Assembly: GCF_902497785.1 (NCBI RefSeq)
Contig: NZ_CABVHK010000023.1
Span: 51,378-115,377 of the forward strand
Length of the DNA: 64,000 bases
DNA from: Pseudomonas fluorescens
GTDB taxonomy: Bacteria; Pseudomonadota; Gammaproteobacteria; Pseudomonadales; Pseudomonadaceae
Reading direction: 5' to 3'
The position numbers were made by a program, and so were the translations under genes. Positions 8,551 through 17,081 of the stretch are shown piece by piece (within the stretch, counting starts at the first letter, position 1; every line of letters begins with the position of its first letter). The notes beneath the pieces were generated by a model. It was given only the letters and a program-made list of their open reading frames with translations, searched no databases and had not been told where the DNA came from.

Positions 8551-9228
8551 TGTGGTTTCTTCCTTGATTGGACGAGTGCATAGCCACCTGAAACCGCCAT
8601 CAGGCGCATCCACCCGATTATGGAGTCGCAACTATCTGGCTGACTATAAGCCTGGACATTAAAGCCTGCATTCGGCAGTCACGCATAACTTTCATTGTTA
8701 GCACTATTCGCGGTTTTTCGTGAGGAGGCGGAACGTCCGCTTCTGGCCGGCTTGGTTTTTTCGCCAAGGACTTAAGCGACCCGAAGCCGTCAGTCGACCT
8801 GGGGACATAATTTGGATGGCGTGTACCAGTGGACTGCGGAGTCGACATGAACGTGTTTTTGCTTTTGAGGTATGAAGGGCGTGTCTAGCGTGCCCAGTGC
8901 TATGCCCATTACTTACATGGTTCATTGTCCATAGTTGATCCGATACAAATAATGACCAGGTTGTAATGCAATAACGGGTGAGTCGATTGCAGTCCGATGG
9001 TCAAGAAGGACGCATTTTTTCAACTGCCCACTGCCCACCGAAAACAGGTCAAATCAACGCTCCTGCGCTATCGCCGGTTGCGAACAGGTGAAGAATAAGA
9101 GTGATGCAATAATCTTTATTGCCATTATGTATAAGATTGGGTCTGAGTTTTGACATACTTTCAAACGTAGATGTGGGTAGGGAAACGGATGATATCTGCG
9201 CTGGTTTAATTAATCGGGTGTTTTATTT
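8551..9228. other. 678-base intergenic stretch without a supported gene
   Basis: This region lies between the exported hydrolase and the TIR-domain gene. I see no reading frame with family features on either strand; the short frames present look random in composition. A patch near 8726-8750 (GGCGGAACGTCCGCTTCTGG) looks like decayed repeat DNA. The last 150 bases are AT-richer and probably hold the promoter of the TIR gene. No clear -35/-10 pair stands out. Confidence 0.5.
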
Positions 9229-11613
9229 ATGGTCGCGATTGCGGGACTTGCGCCAAGCCGGAAGCTTTCAGAGCGCCTCTTTGGATACGATGTGTTTGTT
9301 TCGTTTGCACTGGGTGAGCCGCCGCGCGGTAATTTTTTCTATGCTTCCGACTTGGCGCGGCGATTACAAGATGCCGGGCTGGTCGTGTTTTTTAGCGAAG
9401 TGGAGCTGGGCTACGAAGATACGTTGAGCGCCTCGATACAAAAGGCCTTGGTCAATACCAAGGTACTGGTCGTGATCACGAATGCTGAAGTCCTTAAACA
9501 TCCTAGGTGGATCCAGACCGAGGTACAGCTGTTCAGAAAACACCACCCCCAAAGGCCTATTATTCCCATCTCGCTCGATGGTTGTCTCCAAGCCGCTTTA
9601 GCGGAGAAGGGGGTGGTCGACAATTGGCATGATTTCGAAAAAAGGAAGTTTATTGTCGAATCTTTCGATGGTGGGGCTTCAGATAATGCTTCATTGCAGA
9701 CCTTGAATAGCATAGTCGCTAGTGTTGGACGTCTTCGTGCGAATAAAAAGTGGCGTGCGCTGGTTGTGTCAGTCGTGTTGCTGCTACTTGTGCTTACCGT
9801 GGTTTCCTGGCGTATGAAGTTTGCAGCTGATGATGCCCGTGATGAAGCCCTGCATAAGCAATATGCCGCGAATATGATGGTGGTCGGAGCAGAGCAAACA
9901 AACGGCGAATTTCTTCAAGCCGCAGACAGGGCGGCAAAGAGTAATGAGTTTCCAAAGTACTTTCAGGAGAATGTCCAGCAGGCTATGTTTCAAAGGGCCG
10001 TGTTACTCGATACCCAAGGTGGATCGAGCATAAGCAGTATGAAATTTTTTGACGACGGGGTGTCGAGTAATGTCGTGCTTGGCAGCCGTTATGGAGGTAT
10101 TGGCGTATTGCCTTTGAACGGCAAGCAAGAGCTCTATGGATGTGATGGCCTTGAGCGCGAGTTTTCTAATGCAGCCGTGTCATCTGACCGTTTTTTTTGG
10201 GTCGGATATGACTTGGGAACTGCCGAGCATGGATCAGCAATAGTGCGACGTTGGCCCAGCTGTGAGGCCTTGAGCCCAGGGCCTTCCCGTTGGGAAGAGA
10301 TGTTGTCGCAAGCCCGCTCCAATGCAGCCTTGCAAACGTTGGTGCCTTTGCCGAACCAGCGCCTGCTGGTGGGATGGCTGGATGGGCGTTTACAAATTTA
10401 CACTGCCAGTGCAAATCGCATTTCTCTGCCGGTTAAGCCGTTTCCGTTAGCAGCGGTGTGGGCAGATAGCGAAGGGGATAATATTGCAGTGCTTGATCGA
10501 GGAAATCAGTTGCGGCTCTTCGATCTGGATGGAAAAACAATGGGCTTGCCGTTGAAGTTGGCCATTGGAAAGCCAGAGCGTACAACCTCGAAAGCCTGGT
10601 TGAGTTTTTTCGGCGACCTTGCAGAAGGGAAGGCCAAGGTATTGAAAGCTCAAGTAAACGACAAAGCCGGTATTAAAGATCTTGTGTTGATTGTCGTGCC
10701 CGACCCAACCGGGGCCGTGATGTTGCTTGATTATTTTGCGACTGAGACCGACCCGCTTTTGGATGCAGTCTCGGTGAGGGATGAGGTGAGTGGCTGTGAT
10801 TATGCTTACTATTTAACCGCGACGAGGCTTGCAAGGGTTGTTTTGCATGATCGTTGTTTAGTTGAAGATGAAAAGCGGCGAGTTGAGATTGAATACCCGC
10901 GTGCAAGTACGGAGTATCCGGCTGGGGCTTTTTGTGAGAATGGTGGGTTTGTCGTAGGAGATTGGGACGGGAATGTTTATTGGATGCGCTATGTACGAAA
11001 TTTTTTCGATGAATCCAGTGTTGAAATTGAGCATGTAGAGCACTCATGGCCTGATGCGGTATCCGGCGTGGTGTGTTCTGATTCTGGCGCAGCTTACGTG
11101 TCATTCAGAAGCAACGGTGTGAAATTATTTCAATCCTCATGGCGCTTGCAGACACGTGAAATAAATCGAGGATTAGTTCCCGTTACCTTGGGTGATTGGC
11201 CGGAGGCAGACGTCACGTGGAAGTTGGAGACGTTTCATGGGCCCGCCGTTTTGTATTTGCGTCACGATCGGGGGGATATGGAATTGATTTCCCAAGAGCA
11301 ACTGGTCTGGAGAAAAAATTTCGCTCGACCAAGGGAATATGAAACGGGAAATTTTACCGACGTTATTCAATCAGTTGTTGTGGATGACGTTCGTAATCGA
11401 TTTTGGGTCCTGACCTCTTTTGGTCGTCTTTCTCTTGTCGAAATGAACACCGGCAGCATTCTTGCGCGTTTTGGCACTAATTTTTTCTCGGCAGCACCAG
11501 CCATTCCTTCGGGGTTCGATAAACTCACTTTGTCTGATCAGGGGGGAGTTTCTTTCAGCTACGCTCTGGATGGAAAAGTCATCGAGGTGGCTGTCACACC
11601 GAGAATCGAATAG
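9229..11613 (+). CDS. TIR domain - transmembrane - beta-propeller protein
   Basis: A 794-residue protein. Residues about 18-110 form a TIR domain: YDVFVSFALGE, a loop with SEVELGYEDTL, and RWIQTEVQ with Trp94 and Glu98 in the position of the catalytic Trp/Glu of NAD-cleaving TIRs. A single hydrophobic helix (about 177-194) follows, then a charged helical linker (DDARDEALHKQYAAN). The remaining roughly 530 residues are weakly repetitive beta-rich sequence that looks like a degenerate WD40-type propeller. There is no STAND or NACHT NTPase between TIR and propeller, which is unusual. Base composition is visibly AT-richer than the neighbours, and the gene sits alone with no partner. Inferred: a membrane-anchored NADase sensor-effector, possibly antiphage. 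Function unproven. Confidence 0.8.
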   Translation: MVAIAGLAPSRKLSERLFGYDVFVSFALGEPPRGNFFYASDLARRLQDAGLVVFFSEVELGYEDTLSASIQKALVNTKVLVVITNAEVLKHPRWIQTEVQLFRKHHPQRPIIPISLDGCLQAALAEKGVVDNWHDFEKRKFIVESFDGGASDNASLQTLNSIVASVGRLRANKKWRALVVSVVLLLLVLTVVSWRMKFAADDARDEALHKQYAANMMVVGAEQTNGEFLQAADRAAKSNEFPKYFQENVQQAMFQRAVLLDTQGGSSISSMKFFDDGVSSNVVLGSRYGGIGVLPLNGKQELYGCDGLEREFSNAAVSSDRFFWVGYDLGTAEHGSAIVRRWPSCEALSPGPSRWEEMLSQARSNAALQTLVPLPNQRLLVGWLDGRLQIYTASANRISLPVKPFPLAAVWADSEGDNIAVLDRGNQLRLFDLDGKTMGLPLKLAIGKPERTTSKAWLSFFGDLAEGKAKVLKAQVNDKAGIKDLVLIVVPDPTGAVMLLDYFATETDPLLDAVSVRDEVSGCDYAYYLTATRLARVVLHDRCLVEDEKRRVEIEYPRASTEYPAGAFCENGGFVVGDWDGNVYWMRYVRNFFDESSVEIEHVEHSWPDAVSGVVCSDSGAAYVSFRSNGVKLFQSSWRLQTREINRGLVPVTLGDWPEADVTWKLETFHGPAVLYLRHDRGDMELISQEQLVWRKNFARPREYETGNFTDVIQSVVVDDVRNRFWVLTSFGRLSLVEMNTGSILARFGTNFFSAAPAIPSGFDKLTLSDQGGVSFSYALDGKVIEVAVTPRIE

Positions 11614-11779
11614 CGCTTCTGCCGAATTGCAAGGATTGATGGCAAGCAGATCAACTCGGCTGACTGCAGTGCTGCCCGAATCAAATGGATTCAAGCACAT
11701 CACCAATGACTTCCCCGCTGTACAAACGTAATCTTGCCGACTCGTTGACCAAGAAAAAACACAAAATCAGGAGTCATTG

Positions 11780-12706
11780 ATGCAACCGATCCGTCTCGGT
11801 CTGGTGGGCTACGGCAAGATTGCCCAGGATCAACACGTCCCCGCTATCAACGCCAACCCCGCTTTTCAACTGGTGGCTGTCGCGACACAAGGCCAGCCCT
11901 GCGCCGGGGTAGACAATTTCAAGTCCCTGGGCGAGCTGCTCGAACACGGCCCGCAGGTCGATGCGATTGCGTTTTGCACACCGCCGCAAGGACGCTTTGC
12001 GTTGGTGCAGCAAGCGCTGGCGGCTGGCAAACATGTGCTGGTGGAAAAACCGCCGTGCGCCACGTTGGGTGAAGCGCTGGCGTTGGTCGACCTGGCAGGG
12101 AAGCAAGGCGTCAGCGGCTTGTTCGCCTGGCATTCGCGCTACGCGCCGGGCATCGAAGCCGCCCGTGACTGGCTGGCCAGCCGCACCCTGCAAAGCGTGC
12201 AGATCGACTGGAAGGAAGACGTGCGCAAATGGCACCCGGGCCAGGCGTGGATCTGGCAACCCGGTGGCCTGGGTGTGTTCGATCCCGGCATCAATGCGCT
12301 GTCGATTGCGACCCACCTGCTGGCGCTACCGCTATTTGTCGAGTCCGCCGAACTGCGCGTCCCCAGCAACTGCCAGTCGCCGATTGCGGCGTCGATCAGA
12401 ATGTCTGACGCGCGCCACCTCGATGTCCGCGCGGAGTTCGATTTCGACCACGGTCATGACGAACTCTGGAGCATCGAGATGCGCTGCACCGAAGGCGTCC
12501 TGCGACTGGACAACGGTGGCGCCCTGTTGAGCATCGACGGTGTGCGCCAAGGCGTCTCGGAGGAGGGCGAGTACGCGGCGGTGTACCGGCATTTCCAACA
12601 GCTGATCGGCGACAAGGCCAGTGACATGGACCTTCAGCCGCTGCGATTGGTGGCGGACAGTTTTTTTGTTGGCAGTCGGGCGTTGGTCGAGCCGTTCTAC
12701 GATTAG
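11780..12706 (+). CDS. gal: D-galactose 1-dehydrogenase (Gfo/Idh/MocA family)
   Basis: A 308-residue NAD(P)-dependent sugar dehydrogenase. The Rossmann motif GLVGYGKIAQDQHVPA starts at about residue 7. The family's EKP motif is in HVLVEKPPCATLG, with the catalytic-domain stretch GGLGVFDPGINALS. By memory the sequence is very close to the P. fluorescens D-galactose dehydrogenase, which makes galactonolactone, the first step of oxidative galactose breakdown. The ATG at 11780 has CAGGAG six bases upstream; the in-frame TTG just before it is not used. No other galactose genes are adjacent. It is convergent with the MFS gene that follows. Confidence 0.9.
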   Translation: MQPIRLGLVGYGKIAQDQHVPAINANPAFQLVAVATQGQPCAGVDNFKSLGELLEHGPQVDAIAFCTPPQGRFALVQQALAAGKHVLVEKPPCATLGEALALVDLAGKQGVSGLFAWHSRYAPGIEAARDWLASRTLQSVQIDWKEDVRKWHPGQAWIWQPGGLGVFDPGINALSIATHLLALPLFVESAELRVPSNCQSPIAASIRMSDARHLDVRAEFDFDHGHDELWSIEMRCTEGVLRLDNGGALLSIDGVRQGVSEEGEYAAVYRHFQQLIGDKASDMDLQPLRLVADSFFVGSRALVEPFYD

Positions 12707-12735
12707 TGGTCAGCCGCGCCAAGGGTGCGTGGTTT

Positions 12736-14031
12736 TCATTGTGGTCTTCCTTGATGAGTCGTCGAGAGGGGCAACGTGACAAACCACAGCACCAGCGCCG
12801 TTGCGCTGATCAAGGCGCCCAGCAGGCTCACGGCCATCCAGCCCCAAAGCGCGTAAACCTGGGTCGCGGCGGCCGCCCCCAGCGCGCTACCCACCGAGTA
12901 GAAGCACATGTAGGCGCCGACCATGCGACTCTGCGCGTCGGGCCGTGCAACGAAAATCAGGCTCTGGTTGGTGACGTGAACGGCCTGCACCGCGAAGTCC
13001 AGCAGGACGACGCCGCAGACCAGCGCAATCAACGACGTCTCGGTCAACGAGATGGGCAACCAGGACAACGTCAGCAGACCCAACGAAATACCGGTCACTC
13101 GTTGCCCCAGGCCTTTATCGGCCCAGCGCCCGGCTTTTCTGGCAGCAAGGGCACCGGCGACACCGGCCAGGCCGAACAGGCCGATGGCCGTGTGTGAAAG
13201 CGACAGCGGCGGGGCGCTTAATGGCAGCACCATGGCTGTCCACAACACCGAAAACGCGGCAAAAATCAGCAAGGCCAGCAGGCCCCTGACGCGCAAGGTG
13301 CGTTCGGTGACGAACAGTTTGAACAGCGATTTGATCAGCGCGACATAGGATTCTCGCTGGCGTGGCGGCGCTGCCACCGGCACCACTTTGCACAGCACCG
13401 CCGCGAGGGTCAGCATCAGTCCCGAGGACACAAAATAAACGGCGCGCCAACCGGCAATGTCCGCAATCAGGCCGGAGGTGAATCGCGCAAGAAGAATGCC
13501 CAGGACAATGCCGCTGGTGACCGTCCCCACGGCCTGCCCGCGTTGTGACGGCGTTGCCAGCACGGCGGCGTAGGCCACAAGCACCTGAACGACAACGGCC
13601 AACAAACCCATCACGATCATGGCGCCCAACAGGGCTAGCCATTGCTGTGCTGCGCCCACTGCCGCGAGCGCCACGGCGGACAGCAGTACTTGAGTCAAAA
13701 TCAGCCGTTTGCGGTTGACCAAATCACCCAGTGGGACGATTAACAGCAACCCCAGCGCGTAACCCACTTGAGTCGCCGCCACCACAACCCCGATCATCGA
13801 TGAGGCAACATCCAGACTTTGAGCCATCGAATCGAGTAATGGCTGGGCGAAGTAAACGTTGGCAACGGCGAGCGCGCAGGTGACGGAAAACAATAACGTC
13901 AGCGACGGAGAAAGCCCTGGAGACGGAACGGTGCTGCGGTTTTCTCCCGCGTCCGCGAGGGGTAGCTGCGCAGGTTTTTGGACAAAGGGTCGGGTGGCTG
14001 AATCGACATCGGCTGTCATGCGCGGCTCCAT
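12736..14031 (-). CDS. MFS transporter (12-TM exporter type)
   Basis: A 431-residue major facilitator with about 12 hydrophobic helices after a polar N-terminus of about 45 residues. The A-motif-like loop after helix 2 is GDLVNRKRLIL. ATG codons at 14031 and 14019 are both possible starts. It is divergent from an HxlR regulator with two dyad-like sequences in between, an arrangement typical of repressor/exporter pairs. Substrate unknown; an efflux role is more likely than uptake because of that arrangement. Confidence 0.85.
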   Translation of the reverse strand: MEPRMTADVDSATRPFVQKPAQLPLADAGENRSTVPSPGLSPSLTLLFSVTCALAVANVYFAQPLLDSMAQSLDVASSMIGVVVAATQVGYALGLLLIVPLGDLVNRKRLILTQVLLSAVALAAVGAAQQWLALLGAMIVMGLLAVVVQVLVAYAAVLATPSQRGQAVGTVTSGIVLGILLARFTSGLIADIAGWRAVYFVSSGLMLTLAAVLCKVVPVAAPPRQRESYVALIKSLFKLFVTERTLRVRGLLALLIFAAFSVLWTAMVLPLSAPPLSLSHTAIGLFGLAGVAGALAARKAGRWADKGLGQRVTGISLGLLTLSWLPISLTETSLIALVCGVVLLDFAVQAVHVTNQSLIFVARPDAQSRMVGAYMCFYSVGSALGAAAATQVYALWGWMAVSLLGALISATALVLWFVTLPLSTTHQGRPQ

Positions 14032-14042
14032 GGCGTTAAACT

Positions 14043-14098
14043 GGTTTCAATTTAAAACTGGATGCGATTGTTGCTCTAGCAGGTTTCAAATTGCAACC
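14043..14098. promoter_or_regulatory. Candidate HxlR operators
   Basis: Two related AT-rich sites lie between the divergent MFS and HxlR genes: GGTTTCAATTTAAAAC at 14043-14058 and the near-palindrome GGTTTCAAATTGCAACC at 14082-14098. They share GGTTTCAA and are 39 bases apart. This fits a dimeric HxlR regulator binding twice. Assignment is inferred from location and symmetry only. Confidence 0.45.
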
Positions 14099-14156
14099 AC
14101 GTTGCGCAAAATGGGTCGACAGACCTGGCACATTCACATTCTGCAAGGACCGAAAC

Positions 14157-14615
14157 ATGATCGAACAAGCGTCACCGCCAACCAGCGAATGCCCGGTCGC
14201 CAGAACACTGGAGGCCATCGGGGATCGCTGGTCGCTGATGATTATTCGCGATGCTTTTGACAACATTCGCCGCTTCAGCGAATTTCAAAAGAGCTTGGGT
14301 GTGGCGAAAAATATTCTGGCATCGCGCCTGAAAACGCTGGTCGAGGTCGGGGTGTTCGACATTCAACCCGCGTCGGATGGAAGTGCCTACAAGGAATACG
14401 TGCTGACGGACAAAGGACGGGAGATCTTTCCAGTGGTGGTCTGCATGCGGCAGTGGGGCGAACGTTTTCTGTTCAACCCGCAGGAGACGCGTTCAGTGCT
14501 GCTCGACAACGCGTCGGGCCAGCCTCTGCAGCCGATGGACGTGCGCTCATCCAGCGGTGAAAAACTGGGGCCATTTGACTGCCACCGGGTAAGGCTCGTG
14601 GAGGGGCAGAGGTGA
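14157..14615 (+). CDS. HxlR-family transcriptional regulator
   Basis: A 152-residue winged-helix regulator. It begins with an early Cys (SECPVARTLEAIGDRWSLMIIRDAF), the redox- or ligand-sensing Cys region of HxlR proteins. The DNA-binding helix is in FQKSLGVAKNILASRLKTL, with the wing before YVLTDKGREIFPV. The start at 14157 has AAGGA eight bases upstream and gives the family N-terminus. It has a C-terminal extension of about 45 residues beyond the minimal domain. It probably controls the divergent MFS transporter and itself. Confidence 0.88.
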   Translation: MIEQASPPTSECPVARTLEAIGDRWSLMIIRDAFDNIRRFSEFQKSLGVAKNILASRLKTLVEVGVFDIQPASDGSAYKEYVLTDKGREIFPVVVCMRQWGERFLFNPQETRSVLLDNASGQPLQPMDVRSSSGEKLGPFDCHRVRLVEGQR

Positions 14616-14669
14616 ATCGACAACAGACTTGCCCCGCGCCCCTTGAAGGCCCATTTTGCATGCCGGGTG

Positions 14670-15548
14670 TTAGTTGGCGCCATTCTTTAACTGGTCACTA
14701 ATGAGTTGCGCCAGTATCCGCACAGGCTCGGTAAAACTCTGGCGAGACCTGTGCACCAAACCGATATCACGATGAAAGGTATGCGCTCCGAGGTCGAGAA
14801 CTCTGACAGCCGCTGGCCAGGCCTGATGCGTCGCGGTCTGCGGCACCAGTGCTACGCCCACGCCGTTTTCCACCAGCTTGATGATGGCCTCCAACTCATC
14901 CAGTTCGCACACTTCGCGCAAAGTGAAATGCATTTGCCGCAGGAAGCGATCCACCTGCCTTCCCCCGAATGATGATCGGTCATACCGAATAAACGGTTGG
15001 CTGGACAGCAGTTCTGCCCAGTCCTCGCCCGGTACGTCGCGCGGAACAATCAGTCGGTAAGGTTCAAGCGCCAGGGTTGTCCAGCGCAGATCGCTCTGGA
15101 GCGAAAAGGGTGGGCGAATAATGGCTGCCATGTCGATCTCGCCGGCATCCACGAGGTTCACCAACTCCATGGATAGCCCCGGTATGACTCGGGTTCGGCA
15201 GTGCGAGCATTGTTGGTGAAACCGGGCCAGCGCGTCTGGAAGATAGGAGCGCTGCACGGAGGCAATGGCACCGATATTCACCAGCACGCTCGCGGGCAGC
15301 CCAACCGAGGTGGAGCCCAGATTGTCGTAGAGCCGAAGCAGTTCCTGCGCTTGCAGGAGTATCTGATGGCCCATCCTGTTGAGATGGGCTGAGCGTCCCT
15401 TGCGGTCGAATATCTCAAAGCCGAGCTCGGCTTCCAGGCGTTGCATCTGGGCGCTGACCGCTGCCTGGGTGAGGCCGATTTTATTGCCGGCAGCGGCAAA
15501 AGTACCTTCCCGTGCAACGGCGACGAGTGTCTTCAGTTCTTTGATCAT
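14670..15548 (-). CDS. LysR-family transcriptional regulator
   Basis: A 292-residue LysR protein. The N-terminal HTH (about residues 1-60) includes FAAAGNKIGLTQAAVSAQMQ and FDRKGRSAHLN. The rest is the periplasmic-binding-protein-like effector domain. It is divergent from the VOC-family gene at 15657 across a 108-base AT-rich gap, where the operator is expected. It probably regulates the VOC / NTF2-like locus. Inducer unknown. Confidence 0.88.
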   Translation of the reverse strand: MIKELKTLVAVAREGTFAAAGNKIGLTQAAVSAQMQRLEAELGFEIFDRKGRSAHLNRMGHQILLQAQELLRLYDNLGSTSVGLPASVLVNIGAIASVQRSYLPDALARFHQQCSHCRTRVIPGLSMELVNLVDAGEIDMAAIIRPPFSLQSDLRWTTLALEPYRLIVPRDVPGEDWAELLSSQPFIRYDRSSFGGRQVDRFLRQMHFTLREVCELDELEAIIKLVENGVGVALVPQTATHQAWPAAVRVLDLGAHTFHRDIGLVHRSRQSFTEPVRILAQLISDQLKNGAN

Positions 15549-15656
15549 TCACAAATATTAATTGTGTTTCTAAGAAATATATATTGATTTTTTTGCTGTA
15601 ATTGTCGGCCTACGATGTCTGCCTTCACCCACAAAAACAGTGTCTATGGAGTTCTG

Positions 15657-16082
15657 ATGAGCCTCTCGCCTTTCCATCTCGCAATCCCGGTTTACGACCT
15701 TGCTGGCGCCCGCACCTTTTACGGTGAAGTGTTTGGCCTGGAAGAAGGTCGCTCCAGCACCCAGTGGGTCGACTTCAACTTTTATGGCCATCAACTGGTT
15801 ATTCACGAACACCCAAAAACCGCTTCCCAGGAGAGCGTCCATAGCAATCCGGTAGACGGCCACGACGTGCCCGTTCCGCACTTCGGCATCGTCCTCGGCT
15901 GGGAAGAATGGGAAGCGTTGGCCGAGCGCTTGAAGTCCTTCGGTACCGAGTTCGTGATCGAACCCTACATTCGTTTCAAGGGGCAGGTCGGTGAGCAGGC
16001 CACCATGTTCTTGTTCGACCCTTGCGGGAATGCCCTTGAGTTCAAGGCATTCAAGGATATGAGCCAGCTCTTCGCAAAATAA
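15657..16082 (+). CDS. VOC-family protein (glyoxalase/dioxygenase fold)
   Basis: A 141-residue vicinal-oxygen-chelate protein with two beta-alpha-beta-beta-beta modules. FHLAIPVYDLAGARTFYGEVFG opens module one with a metal-ligand His. HFGIVLGWEEWEAL opens module two. FLFDPCGNALEFKAF ends with the ligand Glu. The start at 15657 has GGAG six bases upstream and removes a non-conserved N-terminal extension. Reaction unknown; it could be a lyase, isomerase or ring-cleavage dioxygenase. A hairpin follows directly, and the LysR regulator is divergent. Confidence 0.85.
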   Translation: MSLSPFHLAIPVYDLAGARTFYGEVFGLEEGRSSTQWVDFNFYGHQLVIHEHPKTASQESVHSNPVDGHDVPVPHFGIVLGWEEWEALAERLKSFGTEFVIEPYIRFKGQVGEQATMFLFDPCGNALEFKAFKDMSQLFAK

Positions 16083-16092
16083 GAGAAGTATT

Positions 16093-16113
16093 GGCACAAC
16101 TGCGTTGTGCCAT
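16093..16113 (+). terminator. Hairpin after the VOC gene
   Basis: A perfect 8-base stem TGGCACAA / TTGTGCCA with a 5-base loop lies 11 bases after the VOC stop, followed by a short TTTGAT. It could be a weak intrinsic terminator or an RNA-stabilising hairpin. The U-tract is poor. Confidence 0.5.
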
Positions 16114-16148
16114 TTGATCTCAAGTGAGCTGGAAGCTCATGAATCGTC

Positions 16149-16577
16149 ATGGCGACCTACGGCTACCTGATTCAGCAACTCAACCGGTTCAACCTGGCGT
16201 ATCTGCACTTTGTCGAAGGTGCAACCGCCACCTCTCGCACCGTCCCTGAAGGCGTTGATCTGGACGCGTTAAGTGCGCAGTTCGAAGGACCGTTCATTGG
16301 TAACAACAACTATGACCTGGAGATGGCGCTGGAGCGTCGGGCGCAAGGCCGGATTGACGCAGTGGCGTTTGGTCGTTTGTTCATTTCCAACCCCGACCTG
16401 GTAGAGCGTTTGCGTCGTGGTCTCGAGCTGACCATCGCGCCCCGCGAGAGTTATTACGGCGGCGGCGCCAAGGGCTACACCGATTGGCATCTCGCCGACT
16501 CGCCAGGATTAGTGACGGCGCAGCGGCCAGATGTGGCGATCCATCAGACAATCATTCAATCAGGAGTTACACCATGA
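16149..16577 (+). pseudogene. Old Yellow Enzyme (alkene reductase) C-terminal remnant
   Basis: The 142-codon frame encodes only the last third of an OYE/NemA-type flavin reductase. The visible parts are LNRFNLAYLHFVEG, the FMN phosphate-binding AVAFGRLFISNPDLVERLR and the terminal YYGGGAKGYTDW. The barrel's first 240 or so residues, including the N-terminal FMN and substrate residues, are missing: the frame begins right after the VOC gene and its hairpin. About 25 extra residues follow the usual end. A 5' deletion is the simplest explanation. The frame ends in an ATGA overlap with the next gene. It cannot form an active enzyme, although it may still be translated. Confidence 0.75.
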
Positions 16578-16954
16578 GCAATCCAACTTACGTTCAGGAA
16601 TACAACGCCATCGTCGACGTGCTTAGCCAGTACAACGAAGGTGGGGCCAAGGCAGACAGCACGCTGATGAAGCCCGCGTTTAACGAGCAGGCCACCATGT
16701 TTGGTGTTGACGGCGACAAGCTGGTCGGCGGTGCGATCCAGAATCTGTACGACATCATCGACAGCGCTTTCCGCCCCTCTCCCGAAGCCAAAGCCGCGAT
16801 CGTTCGCATCGACATCGTGGGCACTGCCGCCAGTGCTCGGGTCGATACCGATAACGTTTCGGGGTTTCGCTTCACCGACTTTTTCAATCTGCTGAAAGTG
16901 GAAGGCAAGTGGACCATCGTCAGCAAGATCTACCACACCCACCCGAGCGCCTGA
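16574..16954 (+). CDS. NTF2-like (SnoaL / lumazine-binding-2) protein
   Basis: A 126-residue alpha+beta barrel protein. It contains EYNAIVDVLSQYNEGGAKAD, the FNEQATMFG segment typical of the nuclear-transport-factor-2-like 'putative lumazine-binding' group, and the closing DFFNLLKVEGKWTIVSKIYH strand pair. ATG at 16574 has CAGGAG seven bases upstream. It overlaps the stop of the OYE remnant by four bases, implying that an intact OYE-NTF2 operon once existed. Function unknown; possibly a small-molecule binding or isomerase role with the VOC protein. Confidence 0.8.
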   Translation: MSNPTYVQEYNAIVDVLSQYNEGGAKADSTLMKPAFNEQATMFGVDGDKLVGGAIQNLYDIIDSAFRPSPEAKAAIVRIDIVGTAASARVDTDNVSGFRFTDFFNLLKVEGKWTIVSKIYHTHPSA

Positions 16955-16970
16955 TCCCTTGATCGGCCCT

Positions 16971-16993
16971 GGCGAGGTGCGATGCACCTCGCC
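16971..16993 (+). terminator. Strong hairpin after the NTF2-like gene
   Basis: A perfect 10-base inverted repeat, GGCGAGGTGC / GCACCTCGCC with a 3-base loop, lies 16 bases after the stop codon. The U-tract after it is short (TTC). It also separates this gene from the convergent esterase. Confidence 0.6.
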
Positions 16994-17081
16994 TTCAAAC
17001 ACTTGGAGAGAACGCGGCGCCGGGAAGGTTATCGCCACGCTGTATCACCCGCTTGAAAGGGGCATACACAATGCGGTTGGT

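Noticed and set aside
8704..8925. 73-codon minus-strand frame in the gap before the TIR gene
   Set aside because: Arg/Ser/His-rich random composition, no ribosome site, and it overlaps decayed repeat DNA.
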